Below are positions 17,206-27,044 of a stretch of DNA of 64,000 bases, in pieces. This DNA is from Mesorhizobium sp. YC-39. Lineage in GTDB: Bacteria; Pseudomonadota; Alphaproteobacteria; Rhizobiales; Rhizobiaceae. Where the stretch lies: positions 124,001-188,000 of the forward strand of contig NZ_JAOWPS010000003.1 of the NCBI RefSeq assembly GCF_025753795.1. The letters run 5' to 3'. The notes under the pieces are model-generated. The model did not search any database, was not told the origin of the DNA, and was given only the letters and a program-made list of their open reading frames with translations. Position numbers and translations under genes: made by a program. Within the stretch, counting starts at the first letter, position 1. Each line of letters begins with the position of its first letter.

Positions 17206-17934
17206 ATGCTCGCCAGAATGGTCAAGAAATTCACACCTCTCCGGCGCATGTACTATCGGTCATTGATCGCTAAAGGCATCGGCGGCCAGTCAGACGAAGG
17301 GCAAATCCTGCTGAGGTTGGCCAAGGAGACCGGGGCGCCGAAAAACTTCATCGAATTTGGCTTTCACCCGATTCAATTCAACTGCGCCGCCCTGATGAAC
17401 TCTTTTGATGGTTTTCTCATCGACGCCAACAGAGAGCAAGTCGCCGATGCGCGAGCCGTGCTGCCTTCCAACATCCGCATCGAGGAGCGATTCCTCGACC
17501 TCGACAATCTGGACTTCATTCGCAAGGCTTTCCCGAAGGTCGGTGTCCTTTCCATCGACATCGACGGCAACGATTATTGGTTCCTTGAGAAACTGTTGAA
17601 CATCGAGCCCTCGGTGATTTCCATTGAATACAATCCGAGCTTTCTGGACCGTTCGATCTCTGTCGCTTACGACCCGGTTTTCGATCGCCACCAGAAGCAT
17701 TCGACTGGTTGGTATCACGGCGCCTCGCTTGCTGCGATGGCGAAGCTTTGCGCGACCAAAGGCTATGGGCTGGCAGCGGTGTCCAATGGGGGCGTCAACG
17801 CGTTTTTCACGAAGACCGGCAAGCTCGACCCGAAAACGGCCTGGAGGCCTTCCGAGCTGCGGGCGAAATGGTCAGGCACAAAGCCCCAACAACAATGGGA
17901 AGCCGTCAAGCATCTGCCGTTTGTCGAGATTTAG
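17206..17934 (+). CDS. FkbM-like putative methyltransferase
   Basis: 242 residues. The SAM fold is suggested by NFIEFGFHP (motif I), FLIDANRE (acidic end of strand 2) and LSIDIDGNDYWFLEKLL...VISIEYNPSF (motif IV/V). This resembles FkbM-type proteins encoded near polysaccharide genes. It runs opposite to the late operon and overlaps the SGNH gene by 29 bp tail to tail. Likely lysogenic-conversion cargo; substrate unknown. Confidence 0.6.
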   Translation: MLARMVKKFTPLRRMYYRSLIAKGIGGQSDEGQILLRLAKETGAPKNFIEFGFHPIQFNCAALMNSFDGFLIDANREQVADARAVLPSNIRIEERFLDLDNLDFIRKAFPKVGVLSIDIDGNDYWFLEKLLNIEPSVISIEYNPSFLDRSISVAYDPVFDRHQKHSTGWYHGASLAAMAKLCATKGYGLAAVSNGGVNAFFTKTGKLDPKTAWRPSELRAKWSGTKPQQQWEAVKHLPFVEI

Positions 17935-18589
17935 CCCGCACCGCGTGAATGCATTCAACCAGTAAAGGCCTCCAGCAGCGATAGCCGCTGTCCGAGATGT
18001 GGACGCCATCCGAGAAGCCGGCAGAAACCGGCAGCCCAGCCTCGGCCATTGACGCCCGGAACTTGGCGTCCATGTCGAAGACAATTGCCCGCTGACCGAC
18101 CGCGCGAATCTCGGCATTCTGCCGCTCGATCAGATCCCGGCTGAACCGATCGACTTGAGTCCCTGTCTTGTCCGGCTCGGTGATCGTCAGGATCGCGACA
18201 GGCCGATCGAGGCAGGCCCGAATGAGAGCATCAAGCATGGAGCGAAAGTAGATCGTCCTGGACTGCAGGTCGTCGCCTTCGCGCCATTCGGCGTCGTTTA
18301 TCCCGACGCTGACAACAAAACCACCGACGCGATCCCAAAGACCATTCGACTTGATGCGACCGACGATTGCGAGGATGTCTGAGATTCGCGACCTTCCGAC
18401 GGCGGCCATGACAACGTCGGAGCTTCCCCTATTCGCTTGTGATGTTGCAACTAGACTGTCTCCCAGTAAAACGATCGAACTCGCCCGGGATCGCGAAAGC
18501 TGGGCAATCAAATCGGCTTCCCGGTCCTCGCGCGACCTACCCAAGACTACTCTCATTGCGCCGATAACCGGCCTAAGTAAGCGACGCAC
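17906..18589 (-). CDS. SGNH/GDSL hydrolase
   Basis: 227 residues with block I VLLGDSLVAT (Ser nucleophile), a Gly/Asn block SVGINDAEW and the C-terminal DGVHISDSGY block with the catalytic Asp-x-x-His. Such enzymes remove acyl groups from glycans. GTG 18589, with AGGA upstream, is chosen; ATG 18556 is an alternative. It is adjacent to a second, tail-linked SGNH domain at 18658-21015. Confidence 0.78.
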   Translation of the reverse strand: MRRLLRPVIGAMRVVLGRSREDREADLIAQLSRSRASSIVLLGDSLVATSQANRGSSDVVMAAVGRSRISDILAIVGRIKSNGLWDRVGGFVVSVGINDAEWREGDDLQSRTIYFRSMLDALIRACLDRPVAILTITEPDKTGTQVDRFSRDLIERQNAEIRAVGQRAIVFDMDAKFRASMAEAGLPVSAGFSDGVHISDSGYRCWRPLLVECIHAVRAKSRQTADA

Positions 18590-18657
18590 GTTCCTAAATC
18601 CCCATTCCGCTGCCGCAGCTTATCTGCCACACGGCAAAGGGGCAGTCTAGGACAGTT

Positions 18658-21015
18658 TCAATCGAACATGCCGCTGCGTGCGAGCAACAGTCCGCGTTGA
18701 TAGACGGCTTTCGCCACCTTCGGACCGCCTGTTGCATTGAAGTGCAGGCCATCCGACGTGTTAACCGTGGCGGTAAACTGGTTAATACCAGTCAGTGCGC
18801 CGTAATCGAGCCAATCGGCGCCGCAGAATTCGGCGACGCGCCTCATCATGTCTTGAAATTCGTACAGGAAATCGCCGTTCACGTTGGCGACGCCCTGTTC
18901 GTGCGTCGGGGTGTGGAAGCGAGAATCCGAAGCATGCGGAATGAGGAGAAGCACTCGTGCCGCAGGCGCTTCCGTCATACCGTCTACGATTGTTCTGTAG
19001 ACTGCACCGGCAAACGTCGTCAGGGCTGTATCGCCAAGGACTCCGAGGTCCGAACCTCCAGCGAAATCGTTCGTGCCTCCCTGTATGATCAGCCACTTCC
19101 TGTCAGAGGATATCAAAGTCACTTGGTTGTAGATGCCTTGACCACCAAGGCTCGACGACGAGGAGAATGATTGACCGCTGACGGCCAAGTTTTCTGCGTC
19201 CACACCAGACAAGGCAAGGAATGGAGCCGTCCAAAACAGTCCAATCGTCAGGCTGTCACCGAGAAAAGATGTTTTTAATCCTGAAAGAGTGTCCGAACCT
19301 TCAATCGCCGACACACGAGTTTCGAGATCTGCAACCTGTGCCGCCACCGCACCGGAGCCATCGGGCCACCCATTGAGCGAGTATTCTTGCAGGACGGTGT
19401 CTGACAGTCGCTCAGGGACCATGACGAACTTTGCGAGGGCGCCATAAAGCGCACTGCCGCCAGAAACAGCCCCTCCAAAACGAAGCGTTGTAACACTCGG
19501 CAAGATCACCGCTGTGTCGAGCGCGCCAAGCGCGCCGTCAAAGGCGGCATTCAGGCTGTTCGACTGCCATGCCATGGCCATACGCTGCCGCGCCATAGGC
19601 ACGACAGCGCCGACGGAAACCGACGCCTGCGTGACGCCGCCTGAATTCGCAAAGGCCGTTGCCTGCGTCACCGAAAGCGCGCCAAAGAAGCGGTTGTTGT
19701 TGGTTCCATCATCGATCTGAAAAAGCACGCGAGATGTGATACCATTCGGAAGGTCACTCATGCCCTCGGCATACACGGCGGCTTTCGTCGCATCCCACGG
19801 CAGGGCGGAGAGATCGATCGAGAACAGATCAACATTGCGAGTAACCGACGCCGTGGTCGTGACTATAGGGGTCGTGGCGGCACTGGCGTTATTTTCGTTC
19901 TGGACGAGGTCAACGGCGATACTGTCGCCGCTCGTCGCGATCCTGAAACCGACGCTTGGATTCGCCAAGGTCTGAACCGGGATCTTGAAGCGGGACCATT
20001 TCGAGGTGGTGGCAATAGCGGTCCATGTCGACCCGCCATCGGTGGTCATCTCGATTGCGCCGGTCCCGACGAGGCGCTTCACGTACGCTGACTGGAATCG
20101 GGTCGAGTTCGCCAGCGTGATCGCCTGCAAGACCGTGCCGTTCGTTGCGGTCGCGGTTATGGAAGAAGCCGAATTGGCGATGCCATCGAGGCCGACCTGA
20201 TTCTTAGCAGGGGTGATATTGGCCTTGGTCCAGGCCGCATTAGTCAGATCACGGTTCCACAGGACGATGTTGGTTGCGGCGGGCTCGTCGATCAGGCCAG
20301 GCGAGCCGTGCCGATCGACGTCGGTGAAGCCGAATCTTGGCACGCCGGCCGCCGCGGAAACCAGAAGGCCGTTTTCATCGAAGAACCAGGCGGCGGTGGC
20401 GCGCGTCGTGCTGATCTTGGATGCTGCCGGACCGAGATAATTGTTCGTGAGCGTGCCAAGATCCTTGACCAGGATTGCCGGCGTCCCGTTATCGAGAATG
20501 CAGGCGATGCCTTGAGCATGGCCATTGAGCATCGTCTTCAGCGTTTCATAGGTGGCGCGATACTTGTTGGCGATGGCGATCGCGATCTCGGTCTCGTTGG
20601 CGTCCAGCCGATCACCAAGCGAAGGGTAGCCAGTCGAAGCCGCGTCGACGTCCGCCTGGAGCGCCGCCACGGCGACATCGTCGACCAGATCGCCAACGCG
20701 TTTCCATCCGGCCGGCGCCGTCGACCAGCGATAATTGCCTTTATTGTTCACCGTGCCACCGACAACCGGATCGGTATGTGTCCCCGCATCGGGTCCGGTG
20801 ACGCGGCCTGCCTGGCCTACAGCTGTTCCGGGAGCCGCATTGAGCAGCGCCCATGTCTCGAACTGTCGGAAGCCGTTGTTCGCGGCATCGATACGCTCTT
20901 CGATGTCGGTGCCCCACGCCTGCATGTCGCTCTTCTTGGTGACATGCGGGTCCGATGAAGGAACGCCATCCGTCTCATAGTAGCGCCACACTTCCTTGGC
21001 GGTGATACCAGCCAT
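18658..21015 (-). CDS. Tail receptor-binding protein with C-terminal SGNH hydrolase domain
   Basis: 785 residues. The N-terminal 180 look like a virion-attachment module, the middle resembles a lectin-like beta sandwich (NSTRFQSAYVKR, WSRFKIPVQT, ALYGALAKFVMVPERLSD). The C-terminal 200 carry an SGNH esterase: FLGDSLTIG, GGTNDF and DGLHFN. Position last in the tail module suggests the host-contact protein; the esterase probably deacetylates a host surface polysaccharide. Confidence 0.8.
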   Translation of the reverse strand: MAGITAKEVWRYYETDGVPSSDPHVTKKSDMQAWGTDIEERIDAANNGFRQFETWALLNAAPGTAVGQAGRVTGPDAGTHTDPVVGGTVNNKGNYRWSTAPAGWKRVGDLVDDVAVAALQADVDAASTGYPSLGDRLDANETEIAIAIANKYRATYETLKTMLNGHAQGIACILDNGTPAILVKDLGTLTNNYLGPAASKISTTRATAAWFFDENGLLVSAAAGVPRFGFTDVDRHGSPGLIDEPAATNIVLWNRDLTNAAWTKANITPAKNQVGLDGIANSASSITATATNGTVLQAITLANSTRFQSAYVKRLVGTGAIEMTTDGGSTWTAIATTSKWSRFKIPVQTLANPSVGFRIATSGDSIAVDLVQNENNASAATTPIVTTTASVTRNVDLFSIDLSALPWDATKAAVYAEGMSDLPNGITSRVLFQIDDGTNNNRFFGALSVTQATAFANSGGVTQASVSVGAVVPMARQRMAMAWQSNSLNAAFDGALGALDTAVILPSVTTLRFGGAVSGGSALYGALAKFVMVPERLSDTVLQEYSLNGWPDGSGAVAAQVADLETRVSAIEGSDTLSGLKTSFLGDSLTIGLFWTAPFLALSGVDAENLAVSGQSFSSSSSLGGQGIYNQVTLISSDRKWLIIQGGTNDFAGGSDLGVLGDTALTTFAGAVYRTIVDGMTEAPAARVLLLIPHASDSRFHTPTHEQGVANVNGDFLYEFQDMMRRVAEFCGADWLDYGALTGINQFTATVNTSDGLHFNATGGPKVAKAVYQRGLLLARSGMFD

Positions 21016-21046
21016 GCGAAAAGCTCCAAGGTTGGATTTTTTGAAA

Positions 21047-23092
21047 TCAGGTGACGGTTATCGCGCCGGTGGCGACCGGGGCAGCGGGCGTTCCCGAGGC
21101 GTTGATCGCCTCGATCCAGCCGAAATAGCCGCCGGCGGACACGCTGCTCACGATCCGACTTTCGACGTCGTTCGCCGTGCCATATTCGGCGCCGACAAGC
21201 GTCGCCGTGCCGAAATCGCTGACTGTGTTGAGATAGAGCCTGGCGGCGCGATAGTTGGCGCTGTTCGGCGCGGTCCAGTTGAAGGTGACGTCGCCGACCC
21301 CGCCGGTGGCCGAAACGCCGGTCGCCACGCCTGGCGGAACCGGGTCTGACGTCGCCGTCCGGATCTCATAGTCCGTCCATTCCGACTGTACGCCGCCCGA
21401 CCAGTTGCTGGCTCTGAAACGATATTCCTCACCGTCGGCGAGGTAGGAGGTGCGCAGGTCGACATCGCCCGACTTGGTCTGGATCGAGCGGATCGTGCCG
21501 CCCACAGTCGGCTGCCATTCCACTTCAACGGTCAGCTCTTCGTCCTGCGCGGTCCATGTCGCAAGACCGTAGGCGGCGGTCGAGCCACCGGAGATCACTT
21601 CGGTCTGGATGGCAACGTCGAAGCCGGCGGGAACCGGGATATCGTCTTTCTCGACCTCGACGATGTCAGCCGGCGGCTCGCCTTCTTCCGTCAAGCCATC
21701 GAAATCATAGAGCGTACCGGAAACCACGATGCCCTCGACCGAATAGGTGAGGTTGCGCAGCGAAAGCTGCGGCCGTCCGGTGATCTCGATCACCGCCTCG
21801 GTCAGCTTCGGCGGATAGTGCACCCTGATGAAACGCCGGTACGGCACTTGCTTGGCCGGCTCGTAATGGCAAAGCACCTGCACACGCGGCGCATTGGCCC
21901 GCTGGAAAGCAATTTTCTGCAGCCGCTGCATGTGGTTGTGGCTCTGCACCGCCACGTTTTCCACCGTCTTCGAGCGCTCGCTGGAATCGCCGACATAGGG
22001 ATTGCCATAGATCGCCGCATCGACGGTGTTATAGAGCTTGTTCGGATCGGTGAAGCGGCCGCGCACCGCCAGCACATTGGCATTCTTGCGGCGGTTGGCA
22101 TCGAACGTCACCGAAAGGATGTCGGCTTCGGTCAGGCGGATGTCCGGCTCGACGAAGCGACCGGCATGCACGCCGACCTTGCCCTGATCGGTTTCGTAAA
22201 GCACCAGCTCGGCGGCCTGGTCCATCACGCGCCCGACCTCGACCGGGTCGTTTTCGTAGCGATACCACATGCCGCCGTGGTAGCGATTTTCGCTTTCGCC
22301 AGCGCGGTTCGTTACCCCCTCGTCGCAGACATTCGCCGCGGCGATCCAGTCGGGCAAATGCATGTCATCGAAAGTCATCTTGCCGCCTGACGGATGGGTC
22401 AGGTGGAAGAGCCGCAGCAGCGCCAGATTGGTCGAGAACGTCCAGCTGTCGGGATCGTCCGGATCCTGGGCGATTTCGCGCGGATCGTAGACCAGCGCGC
22501 CTTCGATCTCGGAGGAGTGCGACGGCATCTGCTGGGTGTAGGTCTTCTGGTACTTGTCCGCCGCCACCGACTTGCATGACATCAGCACACTGGCCAGGCC
22601 GTCGCCGCGATGGTCGGCCGTCCAGATGGTCGGCAGAGCCGTGATCAAACTGGCATAGGCCGTCTCAGCGTTGAGGCCGAGCCGCGTCTGGATGGTGACC
22701 TTTTCGTTGAAATGGTCAGGCGTCACCACGATGCCGGCGCCGTCGAGGGTCGCCTCCTCGTCGTGCAAATAGTGCTTGACGAATCCGGCGATGCGATGCG
22801 CCGCCGGCACCAGAACATGATAGGCAATGCCGGCCTTCTCCTCGAGCAGATCGTAGTCGGAGGCCTTTTTGACCCGGCCGAGGATCACCACCAGCGAGGG
22901 CACATTCTGGCGCAGGTTATAGCGGCCATCCTCCGGTTTCGGCGCCGACGGCACTTTCGGCTTGAACGCCAGTTGCACCGCCAGGCTGATGCCGAGCCCG
23001 ATCGCCACCTGGCTGACCGCGACCAGCGTGCCGAACGAAAAGATGCCGCCGAGCGGGCCAGCAAACAGCAGGAAGCCAAGCGCGGTCGGCAT
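21047..23092 (-). CDS. Tail tip/host specificity protein (J-like)
   Basis: 681 residues from the ATG at 23092, which overlaps the stop of the preceding gene (ATGA). Hydrophobic N-terminus (LGFLLFAGPLGGIFSFGTLVAVSQ), then the phage tail-tip domains typical of J-like proteins (YNLRQNVPSLVVILGRVKKASDYDLLEEK). The C-terminal region has fibronectin-III-like repeats (VSATGGVGDVTFNWTAPNSANY). It closes the tail tube and contacts the cell. Confidence 0.82.
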   Translation of the reverse strand: MPTALGFLLFAGPLGGIFSFGTLVAVSQVAIGLGISLAVQLAFKPKVPSAPKPEDGRYNLRQNVPSLVVILGRVKKASDYDLLEEKAGIAYHVLVPAAHRIAGFVKHYLHDEEATLDGAGIVVTPDHFNEKVTIQTRLGLNAETAYASLITALPTIWTADHRGDGLASVLMSCKSVAADKYQKTYTQQMPSHSSEIEGALVYDPREIAQDPDDPDSWTFSTNLALLRLFHLTHPSGGKMTFDDMHLPDWIAAANVCDEGVTNRAGESENRYHGGMWYRYENDPVEVGRVMDQAAELVLYETDQGKVGVHAGRFVEPDIRLTEADILSVTFDANRRKNANVLAVRGRFTDPNKLYNTVDAAIYGNPYVGDSSERSKTVENVAVQSHNHMQRLQKIAFQRANAPRVQVLCHYEPAKQVPYRRFIRVHYPPKLTEAVIEITGRPQLSLRNLTYSVEGIVVSGTLYDFDGLTEEGEPPADIVEVEKDDIPVPAGFDVAIQTEVISGGSTAAYGLATWTAQDEELTVEVEWQPTVGGTIRSIQTKSGDVDLRTSYLADGEEYRFRASNWSGGVQSEWTDYEIRTATSDPVPPGVATGVSATGGVGDVTFNWTAPNSANYRAARLYLNTVSDFGTATLVGAEYGTANDVESRIVSSVSAGGYFGWIEAINASGTPAAPVATGAITVT

Positions 23093-23499
23093 CAGCGGCA
23101 GCTCCACACAAAAAACGGTTTGGCAGTGAACGACACGAAGCCATCGGCCATGCGCACCAGCCAGTGCCGGCCGTCCCAGATCGCGCCCCACTGGCGGTTG
23201 ACGATCGCCGGCGAGCCGATGACGCCGACCACGCCAATCGCCTGCTCTTCGGCCTCCAGCCAGCCCGCACGGGCCGCGCAGCCCGCTACCAGCGGCAGCA
23301 GGCCGCCGGCGGCACTGACGACCGCCCGGCATCCCTCCTCGCTGTCGTAGCTGCCGCGCAGATCGGCGGCAGGGTCGTCATTTCCGAGCCAAACCGCCCA
23401 GTCGGCCAGCACCAGGCAGCAATCGACCTGGCCCCACACCTGCGGCAGGGCGCCATGATGAGCCAGGAAGGCTTGCAGCGTCAGTTGAAGCGCGGCCAT
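23092..23499 (-). CDS. Tail assembly protein, NlpC/P60-like position (DUF6950-type)
   Basis: 135 residues. WGQVDCCLVLADWAVWLG places Cys27 or Cys28 in the context of a degenerate NlpC/P60 cysteine peptidase, with a later H in WDGRHWLV. In many siphophages and gene transfer agents a protein of this size sits between the tail hub and the J-like protein and opens peptidoglycan. The start ATG is at 23499, inside the end of the preceding gene. Confidence 0.65.
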   Translation of the reverse strand: MAALQLTLQAFLAHHGALPQVWGQVDCCLVLADWAVWLGNDDPAADLRGSYDSEEGCRAVVSAAGGLLPLVAGCAARAGWLEAEEQAIGVVGVIGSPAIVNRQWGAIWDGRHWLVRMADGFVSFTAKPFFVWSCR

Positions 23500-24050
23500 T
23501 GCACGGTCTTGTCGGCGAGGCTTGGGATGCGCTCGCAGAAGCGGTCGGGATTGGCGCCGGGGTTGATGCGGGCCGAGCGCGCCTTCTGGTCGACGTCGGA
23601 CAGCACCGAACCGCTGATCAGGTTGCGCATGGAAAAGCGGTTGATGCACTCGATCGTCACCGTCGATGTCGGATTGTCGCCCGACACCGCGTCGTCGAAA
23701 ACGATGTTGTCGATGATGCCGGTAAAGCGGATATCTGGACTGCCTATGGGCTGGTCGAGCTCGTCGCAGTCCTGGATCATCAGCAGCATGCGGGCGCCGA
23801 TGACGTCGCCGTCCTCGGCTTCCTGGTAGGCGACGTCGGCAATGTCGGTCGGCACGCCGGAAAGCCCGAGCGCCAGCGTATAGGCCTCGCCGTTCAGCGC
23901 CGATTCGATGACGTCGAGGCTGTCGCGCAACACCATGCCTTGCCAGATGTGCCCGCCGGCATCGAGATATGGCCCGGCCCCGTCCCAGAGCCGCACCGTC
24001 TTCGACGGGAAGTCGAGCTGGCACAGGATCCTGATCGATTGCACGCTCAT
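23481..24050 (-). CDS. Tail hub/distal tail-like protein
   Basis: 189 residues. Beta-rich (FTGIIDNIVFDDAVSGDNPTSTVTIECINRF), like the gene-transfer-agent gp13 (DUF2163)-type position after the tape measure. I cannot name a family with certainty. It overlaps both neighbours by a few bases, consistent with co-translation in the tail operon. Confidence 0.6.
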   Translation of the reverse strand: MSVQSIRILCQLDFPSKTVRLWDGAGPYLDAGGHIWQGMVLRDSLDVIESALNGEAYTLALGLSGVPTDIADVAYQEAEDGDVIGARMLLMIQDCDELDQPIGSPDIRFTGIIDNIVFDDAVSGDNPTSTVTIECINRFSMRNLISGSVLSDVDQKARSARINPGANPDRFCERIPSLADKTVQWPRFN

Positions 24051-24754
24051 GGCGCCACCGCCAGGTCGGACCAGTAGTCGACCGCCTCGACGAACGACAC
24101 GCTGCCTTGGGCGAATTCCGAAACGTCGAAGTCGATGTCCATCGCCTTGTCGTCCGCCAGGTGCACCAGGCATGTCGGCATGTCGCATTCGAGCTCGGCG
24201 CCGAGCGGAATCGCGGCGCGGATTTGCGGCACGATAGGAACCGTCCAGACGTCGCCGGTCACGTCGCTTGCCGGCCCCGTTTCGTAGAGCGCATGGTTGT
24301 AGCTGAAGCGGATGCCGACCAGGTCCGGCATGGCATTGACGATGCGCAGCTTCACAACCGTGGCGCCGATTGCCACCGCCTCGGCCATGGTGATCGAGAT
24401 CGCGCCCTGCTCGTAGCCGGTGCCGTCGTCCAACAGCGTGTCGTCGTCATGCGGCGTCACGATGATCGGCTCGCGTTCACCGGAGACGTAAGGCGCGCTG
24501 CCATACGACCACACCGGAATGGCGATCAGGCCGGCGGCGCCGCCGAGCGCGGTGCGGATGGCGCTCCAGGTGCGGCGCTGTTCCTTGCTGGCCACCGGGA
24601 TGTTGGTCAACTGGATGTTCCAGAAGCCGCGGTCGGTTCGCACCTTGCGCTCGATGCCGCCGAGCGACCGGCCGCCGCCGCGCGAAAAGGCGGAAGGGTT
24701 TGGCGCGACGGCATAGGCCGGCAGCGTTTGATAGGGCCAGTAGACGATGCTCAT
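24047..24754 (-). CDS. Minor tail protein
   Basis: 235 residues, starting MSIVYWPYQTLPAYAVAPNPSAFSRGGGRSLGG. Mostly beta structure; no catalytic motif. It is the first gene after the tape measure, where distal-tail proteins are encoded. ATGA overlap with the following gene at 24047-24050. Function is assigned by position only. Confidence 0.6.
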   Translation of the reverse strand: MSIVYWPYQTLPAYAVAPNPSAFSRGGGRSLGGIERKVRTDRGFWNIQLTNIPVASKEQRRTWSAIRTALGGAAGLIAIPVWSYGSAPYVSGEREPIIVTPHDDDTLLDDGTGYEQGAISITMAEAVAIGATVVKLRIVNAMPDLVGIRFSYNHALYETGPASDVTGDVWTVPIVPQIRAAIPLGAELECDMPTCLVHLADDKAMDIDFDVSEFAQGSVSFVEAVDYWSDLAVAP

Positions 24755-24760
24755 TGCCGA

Positions 24761-27040
24761 TCAGCCCAGCCGGTAGTCACTGTTGGCCCGCTCTTTCTGG
24801 TGCCTCGCCATGGTCGGCACGACATTGCTGTTGGCCTGGTTGACGGCGGTGCCGACGATGCGCGGTGCGGCGCGGCCGACGACATTGCCGGCCTCGTCGG
24901 TGATCACCGCGCGCAGCAATTCATTGTCGAGCGTGACATGCACATTCATGCCGCTGCCGACCGTCTGCCCCGGCTTGGAGATGTCGACGCGTTCGTTCGG
25001 CGATTTGCGGAAGGCGACCAGCTGGCTGTCGATGCCGCCGGTGCCGCCCGGCATGATCGTGCCGCCCGAGGCGAAGCCGAACAACCCACCGAACAGGCCG
25101 GACAGAAGCCCACCAATGCCACCACCGCCGCCACCGCCGAACAGCGCTTGCAGGCCTTGCTGCAGCAGGCTTGATCCGAGCTGCGACAGCACGTCCTTGA
25201 GCGCGTCCGACAGCGACTTGGTGCCCTTGATGACCTCGGCGATCGTCGATCCGATCCCGGAAAAGAAATTGTCGAACGCGCCGGCGGTCTGCTTGGTGAC
25301 ATCGCGCATGCCGGCCCAGGCATCCTTGGTCTTGGCGACAGTGTCGGCCGTGACGCCGACGACATAGGCCTGCTTCTCCTCCATGCCGAGGCCGAGGCCT
25401 TCCATGATGTTGTTGCCGATCTCGGCCATCACCTTGGACGGGGAATGGATGCCCAGCGTGTTCTTGACGCTGTCGACCATATCGGAAGCGAAGCCGGTCA
25501 GGCTGTCGCGCACCGCTGCCATCTTGCTTTTCAGGCCATCCCACAGGCCTTGAATGATCTGCGCACCGATCGCGACCATCTTGGACGCCAGCGCCGAGAA
25601 GATGCCGGGGATCGACGCGGCGAACTCGACGAGGCTGGCCTTGACCGACGCTACTTTGGCGATCATGCCGTCCCACGCCGCCTGCATCGCATTCAGCGCG
25701 CCGATCAGCGAATTGTTGATGGCATTGCCGACGTTCTGGATTTCCGGCCAGAAGGCGATGATGGCAGCCGTCAGCGCCGCGATGCCAGCGACGGCCGCCG
25801 CGACCGGCACGCCGATCGCCGCGATGCCGGTGGCGAGCAGTCCGACGGACAGAACGACCGGGCCGAGCACCGCAGCCAGGCCGGCGATGATGACGCCCCA
25901 GTTCAGCAGTTGCGGGTTGGTCTGCGACAGCGCGGTGATCCATTCGGCCAGTTTGCTGACGAACGCCGTCACCGAGGCCAGCAGGCCGCTGTCGGCGATG
26001 GCGATCTGCAACGTCTCGAAGGCGCCCTTCAGCTGCTCCAGCTCGCCGTTGAAGCCTTTCAGCCGCGCCGCCGCCTGTTCTTCCGCCGAAGCGTCGCCGA
26101 TCTTGGCCTTGAAGGCGTCGATGCCCTCGCCGCCCTGTTTCATCAGCATGATGGCGGTGCGCATGGCGTCGGTGCCGAAGATCGTCTTCATGTCTTCGTT
26201 CAGCTGCTCGTCGGAAAGACCAGACATCTTGCTCTGCAGCTGCTCGGCGATTTCCGACATCGACTTCATCGAGCCGTTGGCGTTGAAGAACTCCAGCCCG
26301 AGCCGGTTCATCGCCTCTGTCGCCTGCTTCGATTGTGGCACCAGATTGACCAGGAACGTCTTGAACGACGTGCCGGCGTCCGAGCCGCTGCCGAAGGCCG
26401 ACGAGGTGGCGGCGATCGCCGCGTTGAAATCGTCGAAGGACACGCCGACATTGCCGGCAACGCCGCCCGCCTGGGCGATGGCCAGACGATAGTCGTCGAA
26501 GCCGAACTTCGATTGCAGCAGCACGCCGGTGATGCCGTCGACGACCGGGCCGAGATCCTTGGCCTGCTTGCCGAAGTTCATCATCACCGCGGTGGCGACG
26601 TCGGCGGCCGACGACAGGTCGGACCCGCTGGCGGCGGCAAGCTTCATCGACGACGACACCGCGCCGTCGAGGATCTGGCCAGCGCTCAAGCCGTTCTTGG
26701 CCAGCATCTCCATGGCGTCGGCGGATTCCGATGCCGAGAAGGTGGTGTCGGCGCCGAGCTTGATCGCCATCTTGCGCATTGCGTCGAACTCGGAAGCCGT
26801 CGCCCCGCTGGCGGCATCGACGCGGTTCATCGCCGCTTCGAAGTCGCCTGCGGTCTTGATGGTGAGCGCGCCGAAACCGGCGATCGGCGCCGTGACGAAG
26901 GTCGACATCGACTTGCCGACCGACTGCATCGACTTGCCGATGCCCTTCAGGCTCTTCATCGAATCGGCAAGGCCCTTGTCGAACAGGGCGGTGTCGAGGC
27001 CGAGCACGACGCGAAGGGCGCCGATCAGCGCATTGCTCAC
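24761..27040 (-). CDS. Tail tape measure protein
   Basis: 759 residues. The N-terminal part is the TP901-type tape measure domain (MKSLKGIGKSMQSVGKSM, TFVTAPIAGFGALTIK, LGLEFFNANGSMKSM). The middle has long hydrophobic helices (about 378-440) expected to cross the host membrane. The C-terminal region repeats helical segments with IWDGL/SPSKVMAEIGNNI. Length sets tail length: about 759 residues would suggest a tail of the order of 110 nm by the usual 0.15 nm per residue rule. Confidence 0.9.
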   Translation of the reverse strand: MSNALIGALRVVLGLDTALFDKGLADSMKSLKGIGKSMQSVGKSMSTFVTAPIAGFGALTIKTAGDFEAAMNRVDAASGATASEFDAMRKMAIKLGADTTFSASESADAMEMLAKNGLSAGQILDGAVSSSMKLAAASGSDLSSAADVATAVMMNFGKQAKDLGPVVDGITGVLLQSKFGFDDYRLAIAQAGGVAGNVGVSFDDFNAAIAATSSAFGSGSDAGTSFKTFLVNLVPQSKQATEAMNRLGLEFFNANGSMKSMSEIAEQLQSKMSGLSDEQLNEDMKTIFGTDAMRTAIMLMKQGGEGIDAFKAKIGDASAEEQAAARLKGFNGELEQLKGAFETLQIAIADSGLLASVTAFVSKLAEWITALSQTNPQLLNWGVIIAGLAAVLGPVVLSVGLLATGIAAIGVPVAAAVAGIAALTAAIIAFWPEIQNVGNAINNSLIGALNAMQAAWDGMIAKVASVKASLVEFAASIPGIFSALASKMVAIGAQIIQGLWDGLKSKMAAVRDSLTGFASDMVDSVKNTLGIHSPSKVMAEIGNNIMEGLGLGMEEKQAYVVGVTADTVAKTKDAWAGMRDVTKQTAGAFDNFFSGIGSTIAEVIKGTKSLSDALKDVLSQLGSSLLQQGLQALFGGGGGGGIGGLLSGLFGGLFGFASGGTIMPGGTGGIDSQLVAFRKSPNERVDISKPGQTVGSGMNVHVTLDNELLRAVITDEAGNVVGRAAPRIVGTAVNQANSNVVPTMARHQKERANSDYRLG

Positions 27041-27044
27041 TTGC

